From assembly GCA_028711355.1 (NCBI GenBank), contig JAQTSL010000225.1, positions 1 to 6,195 on the forward strand: a stretch of DNA of 6,195 nucleotides, given 5' to 3'. Positions 1-5,396 of the stretch are shown here, one piece after another. Position numbers and translations under genes: made by a program. Position 1 is the stretch's first letter, and each line of letters starts with the position of its first letter. Source of the stretch: Rhodoferax sp. (GTDB lineage: Bacteria; Pseudomonadota; Gammaproteobacteria; Burkholderiales; Burkholderiaceae_C). A model generated the notes under the pieces. That model made no database searches. It saw only the letters and a program-made list of their open reading frames with translations, and was not told the origin of the DNA.

Positions 1-1
1 G

Positions 2-463
2 CACTTTGCCCGCTTCATGGTGGAAACCGGTGTCTGCAAAGACACCTACGAGGTGTTTCGAAAATACCTGACTGAAGGTAAACCCGGCTACGTGGAACAC
101 CGCTGGGCCACGCTCAAAGAGGCCGTTACCTGGATTCGCGACGCCGGTGGCGTGGCGGTGCTGGCGCACCCGGCGCGCTACAAGTTCAGCGCCAACCAAG
201 AATTTGCGCTGTTTACCGAGTTTATCGGCCACGGCGGCCTGGGCGTCGAGGTGGTCACCGGCAGCCACTCTGCGGCCGAAGCTGTTAGCTACGCCTGCCT
301 GGCCACCGAACTGGGCCTGGCGGCTTCGATCGGCAGCGACTTTCACAGCCCCGACGAGAGTCGCACCGACCTGGGCACCCTGCCCGCGCTGCCCGCGCAG
401 CTCACGCCGGTCTGGACGCTGCTGCAAGAGCGCATCCAGCGCGCGCCGGTCGCTTCTTTTTGA
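2..463 (+). CDS. PHP-domain phosphoesterase, trpH/YciV (RNase AM) family, 3' part only
   Basis: The gene runs in from the left edge, so only the last 153 residues are visible; the first in-frame ATG (17) lies inside the domain and is not the start. What is seen resembles the C-terminal half of E. coli YciV/TrpH: an opening HFAR motif, a GKPGYV stretch, the GGVAVLAHPARY segment with a metal-ligand His, and the SIGSDFHSPDE segment with the last Asp-His metal ligands. Members of this family hydrolyse 3',5'-nucleoside bisphosphates, and E. coli YciV also trims 5' ends of RNA as a 5'-3' exonuclease (family knowledge). It is a soluble cytoplasmic enzyme. The stop is 4 bp before the transporter start, so the two are cotranscribed. 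The nearby yciO matches the E. coli arrangement where these two genes are also neighbours. Family assignment is strong; the exact substrate is inferred. Confidence 0.9.
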   Translation, partial: HFARFMVETGVCKDTYEVFRKYLTEGKPGYVEHRWATLKEAVTWIRDAGGVAVLAHPARYKFSANQEFALFTEFIGHGGLGVEVVTGSHSAAEAVSYACLATELGLAASIGSDFHSPDESRTDLGTLPALPAQLTPVWTLLQERIQRAPVASF

Positions 464-467
464 AGGA

Positions 468-1352
468 ATGAGTTACTGGCGCAGCCACCAGGGTGGCGGT
501 ATTTTGCTGATCATGGTGGCCACGCTGTCGTTTGCCATTCTGGACACCGCCACCCGCCACATCACGCAACTGGCCCCGGTGCTGATGCTGCTGTGGTTTC
601 GCTATGCATTCCAGGCGGTGACCACGTTTGGCTTGCGTTTCCCGGTGCAGAAAACCGGGCTGTTTGCCACCCCCAATCCGCGTTTTCAGATGCTGCGCGG
701 CGGCTTGCTGCTGTGCACCAGCCTGTGTTCTTTTTTTGGCCTGAAGTACCTGCCGGTGGCCGAGTTCACCGCCATGGTGATGCTCACCCCCATGGTGGCC
801 ACGCTTTTGGCGGCCTGGACGCTGAAAAACCACGTCGCCCACCTGCGCTGGCTGTTGATGTCCGTCGGGCTGGCTGGTGTGCTGCTGGTGGTGCGTCCGG
901 GTGGCCAGGTGTTTGGCTGGGCGCTGCTGTTTCCGGTGCTGCTGGTGGGCACCTACGGCTGGTTTCAGGTGCTCACCAGCCGCCTGAGCGGCGACGAAAA
1001 CCCCTACACCACCCACTTTTACACCGGGCTGGTGGGCGCGCTGGTGATGACCCCGGTGGTGCTGTTTGCCTGGGACACGCAGGCACTGCTGGACCACTGG
1101 CCGTGGTTCATTGCGCTGGGTTTTTTTGGCACCTTTGGCCACCTGATGCTGATTCGCGCCTTCAACCGCGCCAGCGCGGTGGTGTTGTCACCTTACCTCT
1201 ACACCCAGATTGCCTTTGCCACACTGCTGGGCTGGGCGGCTTTCAGCCACGTACCCGACCTGCTGGCCTGGCTGGGCATTGCGGTGATCGCCGCCAGCGG
1301 TATCGGCAATGCCCTGTTGTCGATCCGCGAAGCAACTGGCAAGCGACAATAA
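468..1352 (+). CDS. EamA/DMT-family transporter, 10 membrane segments
   Basis: This is an integral inner-membrane protein of 294 residues, the usual size for the drug/metabolite transporter superfamily. Hydrophobic segments can be read along the whole chain, starting at about residue 11 and ending at about 285, arranged as two EamA repeats; the second repeat begins around HFYTGLVGALVM. Short polar loops (for example KNHVAHLR and SRLSGDENPYTTHF) separate segments, and the tail is basic (REATGKRQ). The start at 468 is chosen because it leaves a short cytoplasmic N-terminus before segment 1; an AAGGA sits directly against the ATG, which is poor spacing, so translation is probably coupled to the upstream stop 4 bp away. 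ATG 513 is a weaker alternative because it cuts into segment 1. The open frame upstream of 468 is only a shadow of the PHP gene. The substrate cannot be deduced from sequence; export of a metabolite or amino acid is typical for the family. Confidence 0.85.
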   Translation: MSYWRSHQGGGILLIMVATLSFAILDTATRHITQLAPVLMLLWFRYAFQAVTTFGLRFPVQKTGLFATPNPRFQMLRGGLLLCTSLCSFFGLKYLPVAEFTAMVMLTPMVATLLAAWTLKNHVAHLRWLLMSVGLAGVLLVVRPGGQVFGWALLFPVLLVGTYGWFQVLTSRLSGDENPYTTHFYTGLVGALVMTPVVLFAWDTQALLDHWPWFIALGFFGTFGHLMLIRAFNRASAVVLSPYLYTQIAFATLLGWAAFSHVPDLLAWLGIAVIAASGIGNALLSIREATGKRQ

Positions 1353-1356
1353 GACC

Positions 1357-1980
1357 ATGCCGCTGCTTTTTGAAATTCACCCCGACAACCCGCAACCGCG
1401 CTTGCTCAAACAGGCCACCGCCTTGCTGGACCGCGGTGAGGTGCTGGCAGTGCCAACCGACTCCAGTTATGCGCTGGTGTGCCATCTGGACGACAAGGCT
1501 GCGGCCGACAAGCTGCGCCGCATCCGGGGTGTCGATGACAAGCACCATTTGACACTGCTGTGCCGCGACCTGTCGGAACTATCCAACTACGCACAGGTGG
1601 ACAACCAGCAGTACCGCCGCCTCAAAGCCGCCACGCCCGGGGCCTACACCTTCATCCTGCAGGCTACCAAAGAGGTGCCGCGCCGCCTGAGTCACCCGTC
1701 ACGCAAGACCATTGGCCTGCGCGTGCCCGACCACAAAGTGCTGCAAGAGCTGCTAGCCCTTTATGATCAACCGCTGCTAGCTACCACCTTAATAGCTGCC
1801 GGCGAACCACATCCATTCAACGATGCCGATGAAATCCGTGAACATTACCATGGCCGTATCGCCGCGGTGATTGACTCTGGCGCCTGCCCGCGTGAGCCAA
1901 CCACCGTGGTTGACTTGACCGGTAGCGAGCCTGTTATCGTGCGCCAAGGCCGCGGCGATCTGGCTTTGCTGGGCCTGTAA
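1357..1980 (+). CDS. yciO: YciO-type Sua5/YrdC-family RNA-binding protein
   Basis: The 207-residue product matches E. coli YciO (206 aa) nearly end to end: IHPDNPQ near the N-terminus, PTDSSYAL at 33-40 (PTDSGYAL in E. coli), LTLLCRDLSELS at 65-76, TPGAYTFIL, a TKEVPRRL/KTIGLRVP block, and the closing PTTVVDLTGSEPVIVRQGRGD. The family shares the fold of TsaC/Sua5, which makes threonylcarbamoyl-AMP for tRNA t6A37, but YciO is a distinct subfamily lacking the canonical K-x-R and PL pattern. Here that region reads with R54, R57, K62 and H64 instead. Its physiological role is not settled, so calling it the t6A synthase would be an over-annotation. The ATG at 1357 is set by N-terminal homology and lies 4 bp after the transporter stop; no good Shine-Dalgarno precedes it. 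Residues 131-148 are encoded by an oddly AT-rich stretch with a repeated GCTGCTAGC (see repeat entry). Confidence 0.9.
   Translation: MPLLFEIHPDNPQPRLLKQATALLDRGEVLAVPTDSSYALVCHLDDKAAADKLRRIRGVDDKHHLTLLCRDLSELSNYAQVDNQQYRRLKAATPGAYTFILQATKEVPRRLSHPSRKTIGLRVPDHKVLQELLALYDQPLLATTLIAAGEPHPFNDADEIREHYHGRIAAVIDSGACPREPTTVVDLTGSEPVIVRQGRGDLALLGL
1749..1797 (+). repeat. Repeat-rich, AT-richer patch inside yciO
   Basis: GCTGCTAGC occurs at 1749-1757 and again at 1773-1781, 24 bases (8 codons) apart, both encoding Leu-Leu-Ala in frame with the rare codon CTA. Immediately after, AGCTA (1779-1783) and TAGCT (1793-1797) form a small inverted repeat around a 9-base spacer. The patch is AT-richer than the rest of the gene. 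It resembles the short TAGCT-type interspersed repeats I associate with Comamonadaceae genomes, but that link is from memory and not shown by this window. The reading frame is intact through it. Confidence 0.4.
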
Positions 1981-2015
1981 CCTCCCGCCCCCACCACTCT
2001 CCAATTGATTAACGC

Positions 2016-2684
2016 ATGGACATTGCCCAACTGATTCAGACCGTCGCTATCTACGCGATACCGGTGCTGCTGTCGATCACCCTGCATGAGGCGGCGCACG
2101 GCTACGCCGCGCTGCACTTTGGCGACAACACCGCCTACGTGGAAGGCCGCGTCACGCTTAACCCGATCAAGCACATCGACCCGATGGGCACGATCCTGAT
2201 GCCGCTGATTCTGTACATTGCCACCTCGGGTGCTTTTTTGTTTGGCTACGCCAAGCCGGTGCCGGTGCGCTTTGGCAAGCTGCGCCACCCCAAGCAAGAC
2301 ATGGTCTGGGTGGCGCTGGCCGGGCCAGGCGCCAATTTTGTGCAGGCGCTCTTTTGGGGCGTGCTGCTGTATTTGATGCAGGGCGCAAACATCAGCGAGC
2401 CGTTTTTTGTGGAAATGGCGCAAGGCGGCATACTGGTCAATGTGGTGATGTTTGTGTTTAACCTGTTCCCTCTGCCCCCGCTGGACGGCGGCCGCATTCT
2501 GGTGGGGCTGCTGCCCTACCGCCAGGCCATGGCCGTGTCGCGCATTGAACCCTACGGCTTCTTCATCGTCATGGCGCTGGTGCTGGCCGGTGTGGTCAGC
2601 AACCTGTGGCTGCGCCCGCTGATGGGCCTGACTTTCAAATTGATCAATCTGTTGTTGACACCGCTGGCCATGCTGGTGAGCTGA
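2016..2684 (+). CDS. Site-2 protease family (M50) zinc metallopeptidase
   Basis: This 222-residue polytopic membrane protein carries the zinc motif HEAAH at residues 24-28 in the first membrane segment. The second metal-ligand motif, N149-x-x-P-x-P-x-x-D157-G-G, lies in a later segment. A conserved GPGAN (103-107) precedes a middle membrane helix, and a hydrophobic C-terminus (about 165-222) closes it. The order and short length fit the minimal Rv0359/SpoIVFB-like M50 group without PDZ domains, rather than RseP, which is about twice as long. Such proteases cut substrates within the membrane; the client of this group is generally unknown, so no pathway is assigned. The catalytic Glu25 and both ligand motifs are intact, so it should be active. 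It follows yciO by 35 bp and probably shares its transcript. No clear Shine-Dalgarno precedes ATG 2016, but the start places HExxH at the distance normal for the family. Confidence 0.92.
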   Translation: MDIAQLIQTVAIYAIPVLLSITLHEAAHGYAALHFGDNTAYVEGRVTLNPIKHIDPMGTILMPLILYIATSGAFLFGYAKPVPVRFGKLRHPKQDMVWVALAGPGANFVQALFWGVLLYLMQGANISEPFFVEMAQGGILVNVVMFVFNLFPLPPLDGGRILVGLLPYRQAMAVSRIEPYGFFIVMALVLAGVVSNLWLRPLMGLTFKLINLLLTPLAMLVS

Positions 2685-2695
2685 AGCAATGAATC

Positions 2696-2724
2696 CTGAC
2701 TTTGCAATCTCTGACTTTGCAATC
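2696..2724 (+). repeat. Short tandem repeat, two 14-bp copies at 15-bp period
   Basis: CTGACTTTGCAATC is present exactly at 2696-2709 and 2711-2724, separated by one T. A degraded third unit (CCTGCCATTGTCATC) appears to follow from 2725 and merges into the REP-like palindrome. It lies 11 bp after the M50 peptidase stop. It could reflect slippage or repeated insertion of REP end fragments; no function is seen. Confidence 0.7.
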
Positions 2725-2730
2725 CCTGCC

Positions 2731-2769
2731 ATTGTCATCCCGGACTTGATCCGGGGACGCAATGACAAT
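2731..2769. repeat. REP-like interspersed palindrome between the M50 gene and trpS
   Basis: The outer arms ATTGTCAT (2731-2738) and ATGACAAT (2762-2769) and the inner arms CCCGGA (2739-2744) and TCCGGG (2750-2755) are perfect inverted repeats, with loop CTTGA and a 6-base bulge on the right side. The core (GTCATCCCGG..TTGATCCGGG) matches the widespread class of proteobacterial REP-type elements, which are usually moved by TnpA-REP (RAYT) transposases (established knowledge). In a transcript the hairpin would sit between the peptidase and trpS, where it may slow 3' decay or separate expression of the two. It lacks a T-run directly after the stem, so it is not a classical terminator. Confidence 0.75.
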
Positions 2770-2818
2770 CGAATCGAGTGCCGTTCTCTGTTTTTTCTCT
2801 TGATGTAATTTTTTTCTC

Positions 2819-4141
2819 ATGCGTATTGATCGTTTTTTAACCGGCATCACCACCTCGGGCACGCCGCACCTGGGCAACTACGTGGGCTCGATTCGCCCGT
2901 CGGTGCAGGCCAGCCTGCGCCCGGGTGTGCAAAGCTTTTATTTTCTGGCCGACTACCACGCGCTGATCAAGGTTGGCGACCCGGCGCGCATCCAGCGCAG
3001 TACGCTGGAGATTGCCGCCAGTTGGCTGGCCTGCGGCCTGAACCCTGACAAGGTGGTGTTTTACCGCCAGTCTGACATCCCTGAAATCCCCGAACTCACC
3101 TGGTTGCTGAGCTGCGTGCTGGGCAAGGGCGTGCTCAACCGCGCCCATGCCTACAAGGCAGCGGTCGATAAAAACACGGCAGCCGGGACTGACCCCGATG
3201 CCGACGTGAATGTGGGCCTGTTCATGTACCCGGTGCTGATGGGTGCCGATATTTTGATGTTCAACGCGCACCAGGTGCCCGTTGGGCGCGACCAGGTGCA
3301 GCACATCGAGATGGCGCGCGACATGGCCGCCAGTTTTAACCATCGCTACGGCGAGCACTTCGTGGCGCCTGAAGCGGCCATTGACGACTTTGTCGCCACC
3401 TTGCCCGGCCTGGACGGCCGCAAGATGAGCAAGAGCTACGACAACACCATTGCCTTGTTTGCGCCGCGCGCGCAGTTGCAAAAGCTCATCAACAGTATCG
3501 TCACCGACAGCAAGGCACCCGGTGAGCCCAAAGCGATAGAAGGCTCTGCCCTGTTCCAGATTTACCAGGCATTTGCCACGGCAGACGAGACCCGCGCACT
3601 GCAACAAGCCTACGCCAACGGCATTGCCTGGGGCGATGCCAAGGCTATGGTGTTTGAGCGCATTGACCGTGAAATGGCCCCGATGCGCGCGGCCTATGAA
3701 GCGCTGCTGGCCGACCCAGCCAAGATCGAAGCTATTCTGGACGCTGGTGCCGCCAAAGCGCGCGCCATTGCCACACCGTTCATGACAAAACTGCGCCACG
3801 CCGTGGGTTTGCGTGACCTGCGGGCGCAGGCCAGTGCCAATGTGAAGGCCGCCAAAATGGCGCTGCCACTGTTCAAGCAGTACCGAGAAAAAGACGGGCA
3901 GTTTTACTTCAAGTTGCAGGACGCAGACGGTAAGTTGCTGCTGCAAAGCGCAGCGTATGCTTCGCCCAAAGACGCGGCGCAAAGTATCGGCGCATTGCAG
4001 CAGCAAGGTGCTGTTGCGCTGATCGATTTGGGCGCACAGGTCGCGCTTGCTGAGGGCGCTTCAAGCGCTGACGTGGACTTGGCGCTGCTGGCGCTGCGCG
4101 AGGCCAAAGCCCAGGCAAAAAGCGATAAAAGCGCCGCGTAA
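2819..4141 (+). CDS. trpS: Tryptophan--tRNA ligase with C-terminal DUF1508/YegP-like extension
   Basis: This is a class I aminoacyl-tRNA synthetase that charges tRNA-Trp with tryptophan. The signature of the HIGH motif is PHLGN at residues 16-20 and the KMSKS loop is exact at 202-206 (preceded by DGR). Between them the block MYPVLMGADIL and the following VPVGRDQVQHIEMARD form the Trp/adenylate pocket and dimer core typical of TrpRS. Most TrpRS are about 330-350 residues; this one is 440. The extra end, from about 359, reads DGQFYFKLQDADGKLLLQS then ASPKDAAQSIGALQQQ, a pattern like the small DUF1508/YegP domain, followed by an Ala/Lys-rich tail. The extension appears common in Burkholderiales enzymes, and its role is unknown to me. 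The start is fixed by MRIDRFLTGITTSG at the family N-terminus, although no good Shine-Dalgarno is present and T-rich DNA precedes it. Confidence 0.96.
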   Translation: MRIDRFLTGITTSGTPHLGNYVGSIRPSVQASLRPGVQSFYFLADYHALIKVGDPARIQRSTLEIAASWLACGLNPDKVVFYRQSDIPEIPELTWLLSCVLGKGVLNRAHAYKAAVDKNTAAGTDPDADVNVGLFMYPVLMGADILMFNAHQVPVGRDQVQHIEMARDMAASFNHRYGEHFVAPEAAIDDFVATLPGLDGRKMSKSYDNTIALFAPRAQLQKLINSIVTDSKAPGEPKAIEGSALFQIYQAFATADETRALQQAYANGIAWGDAKAMVFERIDREMAPMRAAYEALLADPAKIEAILDAGAAKARAIATPFMTKLRHAVGLRDLRAQASANVKAAKMALPLFKQYREKDGQFYFKLQDADGKLLLQSAAYASPKDAAQSIGALQQQGAVALIDLGAQVALAEGASSADVDLALLALREAKAQAKSDKSAA

Positions 4142-4148
4142 GCGCCTG

Positions 4149-4154
4149 TACAAT
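4149..4154 (+). promoter_or_regulatory. Probable -10 box of the tRNA-Ser promoter
   Basis: TACAAT lies 16 bases before the mature tRNA 5' end and differs from the consensus TATAAT at one base. It is followed by a GC-rich stretch (CGCGCC), the kind of discriminator seen at stable-RNA promoters under stringent control (inference). The -35 would fall within the last codons of trpS and no convincing TTGACA-like hexamer is seen there. Confidence 0.5.
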
Positions 4155-4170
4155 CGCGCCTTCGAGTCGC

Positions 4171-4260
4171 GGAGAGGTGGCAGAGTGGTCGAATGTACCT
4201 GACTCGAAATCAGGCGATGGGGTAACCCATCCGAGGGTTCGAATCCCTCCCTCTCCGCCA
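4171..4260 (+). tRNA. tRNA-Ser (anticodon CGA)
   Basis: A complete class II tRNA cloverleaf of 90 bases can be folded. The acceptor stem is GGAGAGG (4171-4177) with CCTCTCC (4250-4256), discriminator G4257, and encoded CCA at 4258-4260. The anticodon stem is CCTGA/TCAGG with loop CTCGAAA, giving CGA at 4205-4207, which reads the serine codon UCG. The long variable arm has an ATGGG/CCCAT stem, as expected for serine tRNAs, and the T arm is GAGGG-TTCGAAT-CCCTC. It lies 29 bp after trpS. Core gene content stops exactly at its 3' end and accessory DNA begins, so its 3' half (about 4233-4260) is the likely attachment core for the integrated element downstream. No second copy of that 3' end is present in the window. 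Confidence 0.97.
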
Positions 4261-4463
4261 GTTCCCCTATGAAAAACGTAAAAAATTAGCTTTTACCCAC
4301 GTTTTTACCCATATCGCGAATTGATTTGTTTCGCAGCACCACACTGCAACATTGCGCCAGTCCGGGCAAACAAACCGACATAACCTACTTTTGCAGAATG
4401 CCGTGGGTGGTCACTTAGATGCACTTAGGGCAGGTTTCGCAACGGTCACGAAAATGGTGGGCG
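4261..4463. other. Non-coding junction region between tRNA-Ser and the toxin-antitoxin operon
   Basis: No convincing gene is seen here on either strand. The stretch is AT-richer than the core genes. Just inside the element, AAAAACGT (4272-4279) and ACGTTTTT (4299-4306) are a perfect 8-bp inverted repeat, and TTTTACCCA is directly repeated at 4291-4299 and 4303-4311. These lie within about 50 bp of the tRNA end, where integrase arm sites or a weak terminator of the tRNA transcript could be; neither is proven. CACTTAG is repeated at 10-bp spacing further on. A 46-codon open frame on the - strand ending near 4265 has no start and no recognised family. Confidence 0.45.
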
Positions 4464-4489
4464 TAAAAAAACCGCCTCGATGGGCGGTT
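4464..4489 (-). terminator. Rho-independent terminator of the toxin-antitoxin operon
   Basis: The arms AACCGCC (4470-4476) and GGCGGTT (4483-4489) form a perfect 7-bp GC-rich stem around a 6-base loop. Reading the - strand, it is followed by a run of T (A-run at 4464-4471 on the + strand). It begins 23 bases after the antitoxin stop codon, so it ends the leftward toxin-antitoxin transcript and protects the convergent tRNA gene. Confidence 0.9.
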
Positions 4490-4512
4490 GATGTGGAGCA
4501 ATGCTTTGCTAC

Positions 4513-4884
4513 TTATGCTGCTTTTTTCATCGGCATAGGTTCACTCTGGATTACATGCTCTTGCTTTGTTGCCTTTTTTGCCTTTGATGCGGTTCGTTGA
4601 CTCTCAACAGCTCCGATTAAAAGCATTTTCAATTCAGATTCAGCCCATCTGCAAATGGCGTCTCGCATCAGTGGCTGATAACCAACGCCATGCATTTCTG
4701 CGATCTGCTTGTACGTGTCAATCGTCGCCTTTGGAAGCCGGATTGAAATTGCTTGCAATCCCAACGCCTCATCAATTTTGTCTGCAACCTCAACGGCGGT
4801 CTTTCTGACATGAGCATCAGACCTTCCAAGCTCGCCAGTTTCCCAGGCTTCAGCCGTTCCTGCAATTGTTGATTTCTTGTTCAT
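4513..4884 (-). CDS. CopG/BrnA-like ribbon-helix-helix protein, probable antitoxin
   Basis: The product has 123 residues. Residues 43-86 contain a ribbon-helix-helix pattern: a short strand AISIRLPK (45-52) that would lie in the DNA major groove, then two helices around a GVGYQPLMRDAI turn (66-77), the arrangement found in CopG and BrnA antitoxins. An N-terminal region of about 40 residues (ETGELGRSDAHVRK...) and a polar, Lys-rich C-terminal tail flank it. RHH antitoxins bind and neutralise the partner toxin and repress their own operon (family knowledge). ATG 4884 is chosen because GGAG (4893-4890) stands 5 bases upstream. Longer in-frame starts overlap the toxin gene and lack such a site. 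It begins 19 bp after the toxin stop, giving the toxin-first order known from brnTA. The exact subfamily is uncertain. Confidence 0.75.
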   Translation of the reverse strand: MNKKSTIAGTAEAWETGELGRSDAHVRKTAVEVADKIDEALGLQAISIRLPKATIDTYKQIAEMHGVGYQPLMRDAICRWAESELKMLLIGAVESQRTASKAKKATKQEHVIQSEPMPMKKAA

Positions 4885-4903
4885 AAAAACTCCATGTTGA
4901 TGG

Positions 4904-5191
4904 TTATTTGCCGTGCTTTTCATAAAACGCAATATCCTGTGCATCAGGCTCGAATGCTGTTTTGATGTGCACATTACCGTCTAGAAAAATAAAAGCTACC
5001 TTGAGCAATCTGTTTTGACTGGTTGGCGCAATAAAGGTTAGTGTGGCTGGATTGGTTCGGTTGTCTTCGCGTTCGTCCTCAACATAAAGTCCACATTTGT
5101 TTTCAAAACATTGCTCAACTTCTCGAACGGTGATGCTGTGCTTGTCTCTGAGTTTTATCAGTACGGCGGATGACACAATCAAGTTTTGCAT
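4904..5191 (-). CDS. Small BrnT/RelE-like protein, probable toxin
   Basis: The product has 95 residues. Its sequence (KLRDKHSITVREVEQCFEN at 13-31, EREDNRTNPATLTFIAPT at 40-57, RLLKVAF at 61-67, IKTAFEPDAQDIAFYEKHG at the end) recalls a common family of about 95 residues that databases often label ADP-ribosyl-(dinitrogen reductase) hydrolase. That name is poorly founded, because real DraG is about three times larger. The pattern of an early helix carrying H18 and E24, central beta strands, and a late TA-x-EP segment resembles BrnT ribonuclease toxins of the RelE fold. Pairing with a downstream RHH gene supports a toxin role; activity is inferred. ATG 5191 has no Shine-Dalgarno, and a GTG at 5317 would run through a terminator, so the short form is preferred. 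It lies on the opposite strand to the core genes and is AT-richer. Confidence 0.7.
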   Translation of the reverse strand: MQNLIVSSAVLIKLRDKHSITVREVEQCFENKCGLYVEDEREDNRTNPATLTFIAPTSQNRLLKVAFIFLDGNVHIKTAFEPDAQDIAFYEKHGK

Positions 5192-5210
5192 TGTGTCATT
5201 GTATATACAA
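5170..5210 (-). promoter_or_regulatory. Toxin-antitoxin promoter and operator overlapping the toxin start codon
   Basis: Two palindromes abut. TTGTATATACAA (5199-5210) is a perfect 12-bp palindrome. ATGACACAAT (5170-5179) and ATTGTGTCAT (5190-5199) are perfect 10-bp arms around 10 bases, and the toxin ATG (5191-5189) begins inside the right arm. ATTGT/ACAA half-sites recur at 5175, 5190, 5198 and 5207, as expected for cooperative binding of RHH dimers. On the - strand TACAAT (5203-5198) is a good -10 box, and its expected start point falls at about 5191, on the ATG itself. No good -35 is seen. Autorepression by the antitoxin is an inference. Confidence 0.65.
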
Positions 5211-5317
5211 GGATGGCATTTAAAGTAAGAAAAACCCTGATGGATGTACGTAATTCTGTTTTTTTGTTGCGTTGCATCAACGACGACACCACCCAGCCTC
5301 ACGCCGGTTCTTGGCAC

Positions 5318-5341
5318 AAAAAACCCGGCGGTAAGGCCGGG
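5318..5341 (-). terminator. Rho-independent terminator facing the toxin-antitoxin operon
   Basis: CCCGGC (5324-5329) and GCCGGG (5336-5341) form a 6-bp GC stem with a 6-base loop, followed on the - strand by six T residues (A-run 5318-5323). It ends leftward transcripts coming from the phage-like region, or a short RNA starting near 5395. It separates them from the toxin promoter about 110 bp further on. Confidence 0.85.
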
Positions 5342-5396
5342 CTGAATCTCTTGCGAGCCGCGCTAAGGGAGGACAAGCGCGGGGGCGTTAGCCCGG
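5318..5396 (-). ncRNA. Candidate structured small RNA or 3' leader/attenuator
   Basis: On the - strand TGCTACAGT (5409-5401) is an extended -10 element (TGn-TACAGT), which would start RNA at about 5395, and the RNA would end at the terminator, giving about 75-80 nt. The 5' end CCGGGCT (5396-5390) is complementary to AGCCCGG (5343-5337). Inside, CCGCGCT (5382-5376) pairs with AGCGCGG (5364-5358) around an 11-base loop that contains CCTCCC (5372-5367), a sequence able to pair with Shine-Dalgarno regions. The outer stem shares bases with the terminator's first arm, so the two folds exclude each other. It may instead be the 3' untranslated end of the capsid operon. No known RNA family is recognised. 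Confidence 0.3.

Noticed and set aside
147..467. Upstream extension of the transporter frame
   Set aside because: It overlaps the PHP gene, is Trp/Arg/Ala-rich and has no membrane segments; the membrane protein starts at 468.
402..1142. Long - strand open frame opposite the transporter
   Set aside because: Gln/His/Arg-rich translation without any family pattern; a typical antisense shadow of a GC-rich membrane protein gene.
593..1552. Long + strand frame across the transporter and yciO
   Set aside because: Out of frame with two clear genes, and Pro/Arg/Cys-rich without motifs.
1845..2768. 307-codon - strand frame opposite the M50 peptidase
   Set aside because: His/Gln-rich antisense shadow; the + strand has intact HExxH and LDGG motifs.
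2785..2818. T-rich stretch before trpS as a terminator
   Set aside because: No GC-rich stem stands directly before the T-runs; the REP-like stem ends about 20 bases or more upstream.
2837..4006. 389-codon - strand frame opposite trpS
   Set aside because: Antisense to an unmistakable synthetase with PHLGN and KMSKS motifs; no family resemblance of its own.
4265..4405. - strand 46-codon frame next to the tRNA as a possible integrase remnant
   Set aside because: No start codon, no catalytic R-H-R-Y integrase motif and no recognisable similarity.
4352..4600. + strand frame over the junction and the antitoxin end
   Set aside because: It runs through the antitoxin terminator and overlaps the - strand RHH gene; no ribosome binding site or motif.
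4904..5317. Longer GTG-started form of the toxin gene
   Set aside because: It would begin next to a terminator T-run and cross the operator; family length of about 95 residues fits ATG 5191.
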